Origin: DASUHT01 sp038230835
Lineage (GTDB): Bacteria; Actinomycetota; Thermoleophilia; Gaiellales; JAICJC01
Length of the DNA: 22,589 bases
Direction: 5' to 3'
Assembly (NCBI GenBank): GCA_038230835.1
Contig: JBBRMM010000032.1
Coordinates: 1-22,589, forward strand
Both the position numbers and the translations under genes were made by a program. The notes beneath the pieces were generated by a model. It saw nothing but the letters and a program-made list of their open reading frames with translations. It was not told the DNA's origin and ran no database searches. Below are positions 1-6,987 of the stretch, one piece after another (the stretch's first letter is position 1; each line of letters starts with the position of its first letter).

Positions 1-65
1 AGCAGCTTGTCCGCCTCGCGCAGCTTCCGCACCACCTGCTCCGGCGAATGCCGTCGTCCCTTCAT
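1..65 (-). CDS. IS3-family transposase OrfA, N-terminus only (runs off the left edge)
   Basis: Only the first 21 codons are present. They read MKGRRHSPEQVVRKLREAD and continue KLL. This is the characteristic start of the helix-turn-helix OrfA protein of IS3-family elements, which binds the IS ends and is normally joined to the DDE OrfB by -1 frameshifting. A strong ribosome-binding site, GGAGGTGA, lies on the minus strand at about 71-78, eight bases before the ATG. That supports an intact gene start. OrfB and the frameshift site are outside the window, so activity cannot be judged. Confidence 0.75.
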   Translation of the reverse strand, partial: MKGRRHSPEQVVRKLREADKL

Positions 66-135
66 GACGATCACCTCCTGGCTCTCGTTGAGCCATCGTG
101 ACCCTCACAACGGACGGACCACTTTCAAGGGGTCA
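1..135 (-). mobile_element. End of an IS3-family insertion sequence (partial)
   Basis: The left edge holds the start of an IS3-type OrfA on the minus strand. The ~70 bases before its start codon look like the short non-coding tip of such an element. On the minus strand the proposed tip begins TGACCCCTTGAAAGTGGTCC; IS3-family ends normally begin with TG. I place the boundary at about 135 because the plus strand there ends in CA. It lies within a short GGTCA-GGTCA direct repeat, so the exact base is uncertain. The rest of the element and its other end lie outside the window. Confidence 0.55.
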
Positions 136-285
136 GGTCAGGTCCGAGGCGCGTGTACACCACCAGCGAGAGTGGCGATCATCTCAACGGCTGGAGTTTC
201 CACTACGTTTCCAGGCACTAGCACCGAGCAGTCCGTGCAACCCGTTACTCGTCCGGATTTGGCTTCCAGAACGGCCTCGCTGCTA

Positions 286-359
286 TCGGGACGGCTGGAT
301 TCGAACCAGCGACCCCCTGCTCCCAAAGCAGGTGCGCTACCAGGCTGCGCCACGTCCCG
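286..359 (-). tRNA. tRNA-Pro (anticodon UGG)
   Basis: The minus strand folds as a complete cloverleaf. It has a 7-bp acceptor stem (CGGGACG with CGTCCCG), a 4-bp D stem (GCGC/GCGC), a 5-bp anticodon stem CCTGC/GCAGG with loop TTTGGGA and anticodon TGG, and a 5-bp T stem (GCTGG/CCAGC) with loop TTCGAAT. The discriminator base is A at 286. The 3' CCA is not encoded. Total length is 74 nt including the discriminator. Proteins read across this segment in any frame are artefacts. Confidence 0.96.
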
Positions 360-454
360 TGTCGGCGTCCAGTGTACGTGAAGGCTCGCCATCCGACCTT
401 GCGCGCCGAGCGGTAACCGCGTGCCGCGTCCGCCGCAATCCGTATCCTCGTTCG

Positions 455-1702
455 ATGCCAACTCCCCCGAACTCCGAGCGAGAGCGCCCCCAAACCGCGG
501 CCGACCTGCACCTGATGGAGGAGACGCCGCCTCCGCCCGACCGGTTGGTGACGCTCGAAAACTGGCAGGATCCGCCATTCAACCGGTGGGGCTTCCAGCA
601 CGTGCGCGACCTCATCCCCACGGCGCGCATCGGGCGCGGCGACCGCGTGTGGGAGCTCGAGCGCGACGAGCACGAGCTCGTGCCGACCGAGACCGCCGAC
701 GGCTCACGAGGTATCGAGTTCGACCGCATGCTGGAGGACACCTACACCGACGGGCTGCTCGTCCTCCACTGCGGGCGGATCGTGTACGAGCGGTACGTGA
801 ACGGACTCACACCGGACACCACACACCTGATCATGTCGGTGTCCAAGTCGATCACGTCGACGCTGGTCGGATCGCTGGTGGACGACGGCCGTCTGCGGTC
901 CGCCGACCTGGTCACCGACCACCTGCCCGAGCTGGCCGGCACCAGCTTCGACGGGTGCACGGTGCGTGATCTGCTCGACATGCGCGCGGGCACGCGGTTC
1001 GACGAGGACTACGACAACCTCGAGGCCGACGTGCGGGTGTACGAGGAGATCTGCCTCTGGCGGCCGCGCACGCGCTCCGACATCCCAGCCGACCTGTGCA
1101 GCTACTACGCGACCCTCGAAAATGACGGCCCGCACGGCGGCGAGTTCCGCTACCGCTCGATCCTCACCGACGTGCTCGGCTGGGTCGCCGAGCGCGCCGG
1201 CGGTGGGCGCTTCGCCGACCTCGTGTCGGACCGCGTCTGGAGGCCGCTGGGCGCGGAGTTCGACGCCGAGGTGACCGTGGATGGTCACGGCAACGCGATG
1301 GCCGACGGGGGCGTCTGCTGCACGCTGCGCGACCTGGCTCGGTTCGGCCAGATGATGCTGGCCGGTGGAGTCGGCGGATCCGGCCGAGTCGTCTCGCAGC
1401 GATGGATCGACGACATCCTGTCTGGCGAGCCGGATCTGGTCGCGGCGTTCGAGGGATCGGAGGATGCCTCCGACTTTCCGCCGGGCGCGTACTACCACAA
1501 CAAGTGGTGGGTGGTCGACTCGGCTCGCCCGCTCTACGCGGGTCTCGGTATCAACGGCCAGATGGTGCTGGTGGACGGCGCCGCCCAGGCGGTGGTGGCC
1601 AAGCTCTCGACCTGGCCGGAGGCGTGGTCGGGTGAGCGGTTCGGGACGACCATGCGAGCGCTCCGCGACCTGCTGGGGCAGTTGCCGCGCTCGGCCACTT
1701 GA
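455..1702 (+). CDS. Serine hydrolase of the beta-lactamase class C / 6-aminohexanoate-dimer hydrolase (NylB) type
   Basis: This 415-aa protein has a penicillin-binding/beta-lactamase fold. The nucleophile motif SVSK is at residues 128-131, and a candidate general-base tyrosine is Y233 in the stretch FRYRSILTDVLGW. A downstream stretch MADGGVCCTLRDLARFG resembles the NylB-like branch. The family hydrolyses amide or ester bonds, and the substrate here cannot be told from sequence. I see no signal peptide, so it is probably cytoplasmic. The frame is open far upstream, across the tRNA, so the start must be internal. I take ATG 455; ATG 515 is the alternative, and neither has a clear ribosome-binding site. 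It converges on the 428-aa gene, with a gap of nine bases. Confidence 0.85.
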   Translation: MPTPPNSERERPQTAADLHLMEETPPPPDRLVTLENWQDPPFNRWGFQHVRDLIPTARIGRGDRVWELERDEHELVPTETADGSRGIEFDRMLEDTYTDGLLVLHCGRIVYERYVNGLTPDTTHLIMSVSKSITSTLVGSLVDDGRLRSADLVTDHLPELAGTSFDGCTVRDLLDMRAGTRFDEDYDNLEADVRVYEEICLWRPRTRSDIPADLCSYYATLENDGPHGGEFRYRSILTDVLGWVAERAGGGRFADLVSDRVWRPLGAEFDAEVTVDGHGNAMADGGVCCTLRDLARFGQMMLAGGVGGSGRVVSQRWIDDILSGEPDLVAAFEGSEDASDFPPGAYYHNKWWVVDSARPLYAGLGINGQMVLVDGAAQAVVAKLSTWPEAWSGERFGTTMRALRDLLGQLPRSAT

Positions 1703-1711
1703 CCCTCACGC

Positions 1712-2998
1712 TCAGTGCCACACCTCGAAATGGCGGCGATGCGTGTCGAGCACCGACCCGTCGCGGAAGAAGCGGTCGTAGAAGTCGAGGTCGATGTGCT
1801 GAGCCTGCAGCACGTTCATCACCCACACGCTGGGCACCGTGCCGGGGAACTTGCCCCACGTCTCCAACGTGTAGTCGCACTGCAGCGTGACACAGGCCTT
1901 GAACTCGTCGGAGTGCGGCTGGGCTGACGAGCGGATGGCCGCCGACTCGGTCCAGGCACCGGGCGTGTCCGGGTGGTACGGCCCGCCGGGGCCGAATTTG
2001 CGCTCCGTGAAGGCCTCGACCGCCTCGGCCATGGTCGCGAAGTGCGGCGGGCAGAAGGCGTGGAACGTGCCGTCGGTGCGCCCGGTCGGGTTGGGCGTGC
2101 CCCAGCGCGGATCGGTGTCGTATCGGAAGCCCAGGCCCGGGATCTCGGGATCGCCCGATGCCCCCAGCAGCGTCATATGCTCGATGCCGTCGTACGACCA
2201 GCCGCCCAGACCCATCGCCTGCAGGAGCAGCGCGCCGTTGTAGCTGGCAACCATCAGCTCGGCGGTGGCCTCGGTCAGCGAGTACTGCTCGACGAACGAC
2301 AGCGGCACCGGCTGGGAGGTGTCCACCAGGCCCTCGAAGCGCTCGATCCCCGGGATCGGGCGCTGGTGCAGGTCGTCGTACACGCAGAAGCCGTTCTGGG
2401 TGAAGAAACAGATGTTGGCGATGTGGTGCTGGGCGATGTCGGCCACCGGGATCGCCAGCAGCGAGCCGGGCTCGTTGGCGATCCAGGTGTTGTGCCCCTC
2501 GAGGTAGGGCTCCTCGCGAGGGATGTGCAACCGGCGGTCGGACAGCTTGACGATCCGCTCGCGGTGCCGCTCGACCATCAGCTGCGGGGTGATCCGCTCG
2601 ACCGCCGGGTCGACCAGCGCGCCGGCGTCGCGGGTCGGGAACCAGTACAGGCCGGAGTCGTCGGTGAAGAACAGCTCGCTGGTGTGGAACCCGGCCGCCG
2701 AGGGGATGGTGCGGCCGGCGGCTCCGGCGTTGTAGTTGGCGAAGTGGGGCGCATAGCCGGCGTGCCGGGTGATCCCGAAGTGCCAGCCGGTGGTGCCGCT
2801 CATCGCCGTCAGCACCAGCAGCGTCTCCAGCTCCGACAGCGGGACATGCTCGTGGGTCGAGCGGTAGGCCAGCGGGCCGTCGGGGATGCACCCACCCATC
2901 GGGAAGCGCCGCGACCGCCGGCCGAAAAGGGCGTCGACCAGCGGGAACCGGGCGAGCTCGGCCATCGCCTGCTCAGGGGTACGGTCGGGTGCGGACAC
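1712..2998 (-). CDS. Uncharacterised 428-aa protein with weak nitroreductase-like N-terminus
   Basis: I do not recognise this protein confidently. Residues ~20-70 (VDALFGRRSRRF, then PLAYRS, then VPLSELETLLVLTA) have the Arg-rich N-terminal pattern followed by a helix that FMN-dependent nitroreductase-fold proteins show. That is only a suggestion. The rest is soluble, with no signal peptide and no membrane segment. The start is well supported: GTG 2998 is preceded seven bases upstream by AAGGAGG on the minus strand. The opposite strand carries a long open frame over the same DNA (1973-3019), which I treat as a GC-rich shadow because the minus frame has the ribosome-binding site and balanced composition. 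It is divergent from the MauE-like operon, 91 bp away, so the two may share a control region. Confidence 0.8.
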   Translation of the reverse strand: MSAPDRTPEQAMAELARFPLVDALFGRRSRRFPMGGCIPDGPLAYRSTHEHVPLSELETLLVLTAMSGTTGWHFGITRHAGYAPHFANYNAGAAGRTIPSAAGFHTSELFFTDDSGLYWFPTRDAGALVDPAVERITPQLMVERHRERIVKLSDRRLHIPREEPYLEGHNTWIANEPGSLLAIPVADIAQHHIANICFFTQNGFCVYDDLHQRPIPGIERFEGLVDTSQPVPLSFVEQYSLTEATAELMVASYNGALLLQAMGLGGWSYDGIEHMTLLGASGDPEIPGLGFRYDTDPRWGTPNPTGRTDGTFHAFCPPHFATMAEAVEAFTERKFGPGGPYHPDTPGAWTESAAIRSSAQPHSDEFKACVTLQCDYTLETWGKFPGTVPSVWVMNVLQAQHIDLDFYDRFFRDGSVLDTHRRHFEVWH

Positions 2999-3005
2999 GT
3001 CAGAG

Positions 3006-3012
3006 CCTCCTT
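3006..3012 (-). promoter_or_regulatory. Strong ribosome-binding site fixing the GTG start at 2998
   Basis: The minus strand reads AAGGAGG-CTCTGAC-GTG. This near-perfect anti-16S match at seven-base spacing decides the start of the 428-aa gene on a GTG codon. Confidence 0.8.
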
Positions 3013-3077
3013 GAGGTGAATGCCGGCAACGTTACCGGTCGGCCCGCCGCCGCGGCTGTCGGCGGCCGCGCGATTGG

Positions 3078-3083
3078 TACGAT
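3078..3083 (+). promoter_or_regulatory. Putative -10 box for leaderless transcription of the MauE-like operon
   Basis: TACGAT fits the TAnnnT -10 consensus. Its last base is seven positions before the GTG at 3090, so transcription would begin on the start codon. There is no Shine-Dalgarno sequence in front of this GTG, which fits leaderless initiation. I see no good -35 match at the expected place. Confidence 0.4.
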
Positions 3084-3089
3084 GGCCGG

Positions 3090-3632
3090 GTGCTGGAGGT
3101 CGGGTCGGATGTGCGCGCCGCGCTGGTCGCGGTGCCTGCTGCGCTGCTGGTGACGGCGGGCGCCGCCAAGCTGGCCGGTGCCGGCGAGGCGACGGTGCGC
3201 GAGGCCCTGGACGCGGTCGGTGTCGCGCGCCGCTGGGCGCGTCCGCTGGCGGTTGTCGAGCTGGCCATCGGGCTGGCCTGCCTGGTCCGACCGCAGACGG
3301 TCCCGCTGCTTGCGATGGCGACGCTCTACCTCGCCTTCGCCGCGGTGACCGGCGTGCGCAGGCTGCGTCGCGACGCGCGCCCGTGCGGCTGTCTGTGGGA
3401 CGACGGCGCCTCCGGCTGGCTGCACGTCGCGGTCGACTTGGCGGCCGCCGCCGCGGCGGCGGCGTGGGTGCTGTCTCCGCCGTCGTCGCTGCTCACGGTG
3501 GCAGGATCGCATCCCGAGCTGGCACTACCGCTCGTGCTTGGCGTCGGTTGCGCTGTCTTCTGCACGATCCTCGTGCTCCAGCACCTGGCGGAGGCGATCG
3601 AGGCGTACGCCCCCGGACGGCCGCGGGGGTGA
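3090..3632 (+). CDS. MauE/DoxX-like redox-associated membrane protein
   Basis: This 180-aa protein is very hydrophobic, with about four to five membrane segments (around residues 10-30, 53-68, 72-90, 112-130 and 140-162). A Cys pair lies in the loop RPCGCLWDD (C99 and C101). This is the layout of MauE-type proteins, membrane proteins needed for maturation of methylamine dehydrogenase, probably by moving reducing equivalents across the membrane for disulfide formation. The GTG start has no ribosome-binding site but a TACGAT box lies seven bases upstream. Its stop overlaps the GTG of the Cys-rich light-chain homologue (GTGA, four bases), so the two are probably translationally coupled. Assignment rests on the topology, the CxC loop and the MauA- and MauD-like neighbours. 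Confidence 0.8.
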   Translation: MLEVGSDVRAALVAVPAALLVTAGAAKLAGAGEATVREALDAVGVARRWARPLAVVELAIGLACLVRPQTVPLLAMATLYLAFAAVTGVRRLRRDARPCGCLWDDGASGWLHVAVDLAAAAAAAAWVLSPPSSLLTVAGSHPELALPLVLGVGCAVFCTILVLQHLAEAIEAYAPGRPRG

Positions 3633-4264
3633 CCGATCGCCTGCTCACGTTTGCCTCCACGCGGCTGGCCCGCACCAGCTCGCGGCGGGGCTTCCTGGTG
3701 CGGCTGACCCTCGTCGCCAGCGCGGTGTCGGTGGGGCCGCTGCGCTACCTGCTGCGACCGCAGTCCGCCGAGGCGGTGATCCGCTGCGGTTCCTGCGGAT
3801 CGTCCGCCGGCTGCTGCGACGGCTGGACGACCTTCTGCTGCACGCTCAGCGGCCAGAACACGTGCCCTGCGTACACGTTCATCGGCGGCTGGTGGAAGTG
3901 CACCGACTACAAGGGCGGCGGTCTGTGCGACACCGAGGGTGTGCGCTACTACATCGACTGCAACCGGCGGCCGGGCGACGCCTGCCCCCACGGGTGCTCG
4001 TGCGCCAACGGCAGCTGCGACTCGCGCTCCACCTGCTGCAACGTGTTTCGCTACGGCCAGTGCAATACCCAGGTGGCGCAGACGACCGAGGTGGTGTGCC
4101 GGGTGATCACCTGCGTCAATCCGTGCCGGCTGTACCCCGGCCAGTGCTCGTGCACCGAACTGGTCGACAACCTGACCTGCGCGCACCAGTCGCCGTGCCT
4201 GAACGCCGCACCGCCGCCGGCACCGCCGTACACGGGACTCGGCACCGGCGGGGGGAGACTGTGA
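3629..4264 (+). CDS. Tat-exported Cys-rich homologue of the methylamine dehydrogenase light chain (MauA-like)
   Basis: The 211-aa product starts at a GTG overlapping the MauE-like stop. A twin-arginine signal (SSRRGFLVRL, residues 17-26) precedes a hydrophobic stretch ending near residue 49, so the protein should be exported folded. The mature part contains 24 cysteines. Residues 79-119 (NTCPAYTFIGGWWKC, then VRYYIDCNRRPGDAC) match the MADH beta-subunit block that carries the modified Trp57; here W88 or W89 would be its equivalent. The partner Trp108, which precedes a Cys in MADH (IIWC), seems to be Val here (EVVC, residues 154-157). No other Trp lies C-terminal of W89. The normal tryptophan tryptophylquinone therefore probably cannot form. 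The tail from residue 193 is Pro/Gly-rich. Family membership is fairly secure; enzymatic function is not. Confidence 0.82.
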   Translation: MTDRLLTFASTRLARTSSRRGFLVRLTLVASAVSVGPLRYLLRPQSAEAVIRCGSCGSSAGCCDGWTTFCCTLSGQNTCPAYTFIGGWWKCTDYKGGGLCDTEGVRYYIDCNRRPGDACPHGCSCANGSCDSRSTCCNVFRYGQCNTQVAQTTEVVCRVITCVNPCRLYPGQCSCTELVDNLTCAHQSPCLNAAPPPAPPYTGLGTGGGRL

Positions 4265-4280
4265 TCATGGGGCGGCCGGC

Positions 4281-4946
4281 GTGACCGCGGTGGTGACCGT
4301 CGAGACTGTGGCGCTCGTCCTGCTGGCGCTGCTGGTGGCGGGCCTCTTGCGCAGCCACGCCGAGATCCTGCGCCGGCTGGACGAGCTCCAGCGACCCGCC
4401 GGCGGCGGGCACACGATGGCGACGGACATCCCCGAGCCGCGAGCCCTGGCGGCGCGGGCCGCGGACGTGTCCGGGCACACGCCGGACGGCGACGCCCTCC
4501 AGATCGCCGTCACCCGCCCCGGGTCGCCCACGCTGCTGGCCTTCCTGACCAGCGGCTGCGGGGTCTGCCAGGGGTTCTGGGACACCATCGGATCGGGCTC
4601 GCAAACCCTGCCCGGAGACCCCCGGGTGCTCGTGGTGACCAAGAGCGGATCGGAGGAGAGCCCCAGCCGGATCGGCGAGCTGGCCCCCCGCGGCCTGCGG
4701 GTCGTCATGTCCTCGCAGGCATGGGTGGACTACCGCGTTCCGGGTGCGCCCTACTTCGTGTATGTCGACCAGCGGGGTGCCGTGGCCGGCGAGGGAGCGG
4801 CCCGCGAGTGGGCGCAGGTGGTGTCGCTGTTTCGTGACGCGTTGGGGGACGCCGCGATCGCCGGACACCGCTCGCAGCGGGCCGCCGACGAGCTGGGGGC
4901 GGCGGGCATCACACCCGGTCACCCGAGCCTGTACGGACGAGGCTGA
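4281..4946 (+). CDS. MauD-like membrane-anchored thioredoxin-fold protein
   Basis: This 221-aa protein has one N-terminal membrane segment (residues ~5-23) followed by an extracytoplasmic thioredoxin/TlpA-like domain. The active-site motif CGVC is at C93-C96 in FLTSGCGVCQGFW, and a cis-Pro-type loop occurs at VPGAPYFVYVD. MauD proteins of mau clusters have the same architecture and are thought to make or isomerise the six disulfides of the MADH light chain. Here the upstream neighbour has 24 cysteines, so a dedicated disulfide catalyst is logical. The start is GTG 4281, 16 bases after the preceding stop. Confidence 0.85.
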   Translation: MTAVVTVETVALVLLALLVAGLLRSHAEILRRLDELQRPAGGGHTMATDIPEPRALAARAADVSGHTPDGDALQIAVTRPGSPTLLAFLTSGCGVCQGFWDTIGSGSQTLPGDPRVLVVTKSGSEESPSRIGELAPRGLRVVMSSQAWVDYRVPGAPYFVYVDQRGAVAGEGAAREWAQVVSLFRDALGDAAIAGHRSQRAADELGAAGITPGHPSLYGRG

Positions 4947-4951
4947 GCGGT

Positions 4952-5026
4952 ATGCGCGAGGCGGTCGTCGCATTGGGGGTGGTGCTGGCGACGATCGCCG
5001 GCCTGCGATCGGCCTGGTCGCCGTGA
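4952..5026 (+). CDS. Possible 24-aa single-span membrane peptide
   Basis: An ATG five bases after the MauD-like stop opens a 24-codon frame, MREAVVALGVVLATIAGL followed by RSAWSP. It is almost entirely one hydrophobic helix. It fits exactly between the MauD-like gene and the next one, with gaps of five and nine bases, leaving no wasted DNA. The ribosome-binding site is weak (GAGCGG just before the ATG). It could be a genuine microprotein, a coupling ORF, or chance. Confidence 0.4.
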   Translation: MREAVVALGVVLATIAGLRSAWSP

Positions 5027-5035
5027 GGGGAGTCG

Positions 5036-5629
5036 ATGCTGGGCAGCATCACTCCGCTCGGGGAGCGGAGCAGGGGTATGCGGTGGACGGTGACGGCGAC
5101 CGCTTTCGCGATCGGTGCGGCAGCCGGTGGCAGCCTCCTCGGGGCGGCGGCGGCGGCTGCAGGACGGCCAGCCCTCGGTGGGCTGACGAGCGGTTGGGCG
5201 CTGGCTGCGCTGGCCGGCGCGACCGGGGTCGGCCTGGCAGTCGACCTCGGCCTCGGCGGGATGCGCGTGCCGGGACCCCGGCGGCAGGTCGACGAGCGCT
5301 GGCTCCGGCGCTACCGGGGATGGGTGTACGGCCTGGGATTCGGGTTCCAGCTCGGAGCAGGGGTGCTCACGATCGTCACAACCAGCACGGTCTACGTCAC
5401 GCTCGCCGCCGCCGCGCTGTCGGGGTCGATCGCCGCTGGGTCGATGGTGGGCGCCGTGTTCGGCATCGCCCGAGCATTGACGCTGATCCCGGCAGGGCGG
5501 ATCCAAACCCCGGCCGCGGTCGTGGCGGTGGACGGTACGCTTCGCCGCCACGAGGCCGCGGCCCGGCGGCTCGCGCTGGCGGCGACCGGAGGCGTGCTCG
5601 TGGCCGCGCTCGTACTGGCGGTGAGCTGA
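5036..5629 (+). CDS. Polytopic membrane protein of the Mau-like operon
   Basis: The 197-aa product has about five to six hydrophobic segments: near residues 17-40, 50-70, 97-117, 120-147 and 177-196. The middle region is rich in Gly and Ala. The start ATG 5036 has a good ribosome-binding site (GAGGGGAG, about four bases upstream). It contains no cysteine. That argues against it being a CcdA/DsbD-type electron carrier, although its position next to a thioredoxin-fold gene and its size would suit one. The gap to the following gene is 16 bases, so it is part of the same operon. I do not recognise the family with confidence. Confidence 0.78.
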   Translation: MLGSITPLGERSRGMRWTVTATAFAIGAAAGGSLLGAAAAAAGRPALGGLTSGWALAALAGATGVGLAVDLGLGGMRVPGPRRQVDERWLRRYRGWVYGLGFGFQLGAGVLTIVTTSTVYVTLAAAALSGSIAAGSMVGAVFGIARALTLIPAGRIQTPAAVVAVDGTLRRHEAAARRLALAATGGVLVAALVLAVS

Positions 5630-5645
5630 TCGTGCCGGACCGCCG

Positions 5646-6077
5646 GTGAGGCTCGAAGCGCACGGCGTGGGCATGCAGCTACCGGCCGGCTGGGATGGGG
5701 TGATCAGCCGTCGCCCGAATGCGCAGGCGGTGGTGCACGCGGCGTCCTTCGCCCTGCCGCCGGCAGACGGCGACTTCGCCACCGCAGCCACGTCGCTCAT
5801 GCCGCCCGACGGCGTGGTGGTGGTGCTGGTCGAGTACGACCCCCAACTTGCAGGGACCGGTCTCTTCGCGTCTGCCGGCCCGCCCGCCACGCTGGAGGCG
5901 GCCGACTTCAATTCGTCGACCCTGCTCCGCCGCCTGCCCGGTCAGGTCGGCCTGCAGCGGTTCTTCAGCCATCGCGGGCGAGCCTTCTGCCTCTACGTCG
6001 TGCTCGGCTCGGCGGACGCTGCGCCGCAACTCGCCGCCCGCGCCACCGCCGTCCTGGCCACACTCAGCCTGGCGTGA
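5646..6077 (+). CDS. Small uncharacterised protein ending the Mau-like operon
   Basis: This 143-aa protein starts at GTG 5646. It has no signal peptide or membrane helix. It opens MRLEAHGVGMQLPAGWDGVI and has alternating short strands with a C-terminal Ala-rich helix. The pattern of a GW-containing N-terminal strand followed by a compact alpha/beta domain recalls small PsbP/LpqN-like folds, but I cannot support that. Spacing of 16 bases ties it to the operon. Its end overlaps the convergent propeller gene by 14 bases, which marks the operon's end. Function unknown. Confidence 0.72.
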   Translation: MRLEAHGVGMQLPAGWDGVISRRPNAQAVVHAASFALPPADGDFATAATSLMPPDGVVVVLVEYDPQLAGTGLFASAGPPATLEAADFNSSTLLRRLPGQVGLQRFFSHRGRAFCLYVVLGSADAAPQLAARATAVLATLSLA

Positions 6078-6969
6078 CCGGCAGCCATTCCGGTTGCTCG
6101 CCGTTCTGCGTCGAAAACTGCGTCGGGTTGAAGCCGTGCGTGAACACCGTCCACACCCGCTGGTGCCCTCCGGCGTTCGAGACGTACGCCAGGCGCGTGC
6201 CGTCGGGTGACCAGGCCGGCTGGGTGTCGTCGGCCTGGTCGTTGGTGACCTGGCTGATGGTCATGCTTGCCAGGTCGAGCAGGTAGATCTGGTACCTGCC
6301 GCCGGCGTTGCCGGCGAAGGCGATCAGCTTGCCGTCGGGCGACCACGCCGGCTGCACGCTGTTGGACGTGGCCGGGGTGAGCGCGGTGGCGACTCCATAC
6401 CCCTGGGCCGGGATCCGCATGATCTGGAAGTGGGCGTTGCGGTTGGAATCGAATGCGATGTGCAGTCCGTCCGGCGCCCATGTGGGCAGGCCGTCCACAG
6501 CCCGATTGCTGGTCAGCCGGCGCACGTGGCCGGCCTGCAACACGTAGATGTCGTAGTTGCCCGGGCCGCCACGCGTGCTCTCGAATGCGATCCCGGCGGT
6601 TGACCAGGCGGGGAAGGCGTCGATCGCCGGATCGCGGGTCTGGCGGACGATGGTCGATCCGCCGGCCACCGGCACGGTGAAGAGGTCGTAGTTGCCGTTC
6701 ACACGGCGCGCAAACACCAGCTGCCTGCCGGCCGGCGAGACGGCCGCGCCGAAATCGGCGCCCGGCCCGTCGGAGACCAGCACCGACGGACTACCCGCGG
6801 CGGCCTGGGAGTAGAGCCGGTAACGACCCGTCAGCGCGCTGTCGAAGACGATCGTCGAGCCGGTTGCGGTGGCACCGCCCGAGGTCACCGGCAGCCCGAA
6901 CATCACCGCCAGCGCCAGGCCGACCGCACCGCGCCTCCACCGCATCCGCATGCCGCCAGTATGCCTCAC
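6064..6969 (-). CDS. Secreted TolB-like beta-propeller (PD40/WD40-like repeats)
   Basis: The 301-aa protein has an N-terminal signal sequence (basic start, then a hydrophobic stretch GAVGLALAVMFGLPV). It is followed by about six PD40-type repeats, recognisable by motifs such as PAWSPDGKLIAFAGN, PAWSPDGTRLAYVSN, PTWAPDGLHIAFDSN and the repeated NYDI/YQIY strands. Such propellers usually bind partners or ligands outside the membrane. The first codon may be GTG 6969 or ATG 6951; neither has a clear ribosome-binding site. It lies 18 bases after the L,D-transpeptidase gene on the same strand, so the two are probably co-transcribed. Although MADH heavy chains are also propellers, these repeats are the TolB kind. 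Confidence 0.88.
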   Translation of the reverse strand: MRHTGGMRMRWRRGAVGLALAVMFGLPVTSGGATATGSTIVFDSALTGRYRLYSQAAAGSPSVLVSDGPGADFGAAVSPAGRQLVFARRVNGNYDLFTVPVAGGSTIVRQTRDPAIDAFPAWSTAGIAFESTRGGPGNYDIYVLQAGHVRRLTSNRAVDGLPTWAPDGLHIAFDSNRNAHFQIMRIPAQGYGVATALTPATSNSVQPAWSPDGKLIAFAGNAGGRYQIYLLDLASMTISQVTNDQADDTQPAWSPDGTRLAYVSNAGGHQRVWTVFTHGFNPTQFSTQNGEQPEWLPVTPG

Positions 6970-6987
6970 CGAGCCGCCGTTCGGCGG

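Noticed and set aside
136..285. Integrated element at the 3' end of the tRNA-Pro gene
   Set aside because: No duplicated tRNA 3' end, integrase or attachment-like direct repeat is visible. The nearby IS3 tip ends about 150 bases away and does not target tRNAs.
98..454. Extension of the serine hydrolase to an upstream start
   Set aside because: The frame runs through the tRNA-Pro gene and has Arg/Ser/Pro-rich shadow composition.
1973..3019. 348-codon plus-strand frame opposite the 428-aa gene
   Set aside because: Composition is Gly/Arg/Val-rich without domain motifs, and the minus-strand gene has a strong ribosome-binding site.
6064..6969. Could the beta-propeller be the missing MADH heavy chain of the Mau-like operon?
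   Set aside because: Its repeats are the PD40/TolB kind (PAWSPDG), it is on the opposite strand in an apparent unit with an L,D-transpeptidase, and at 301 aa it is shorter than MADH heavy chains.
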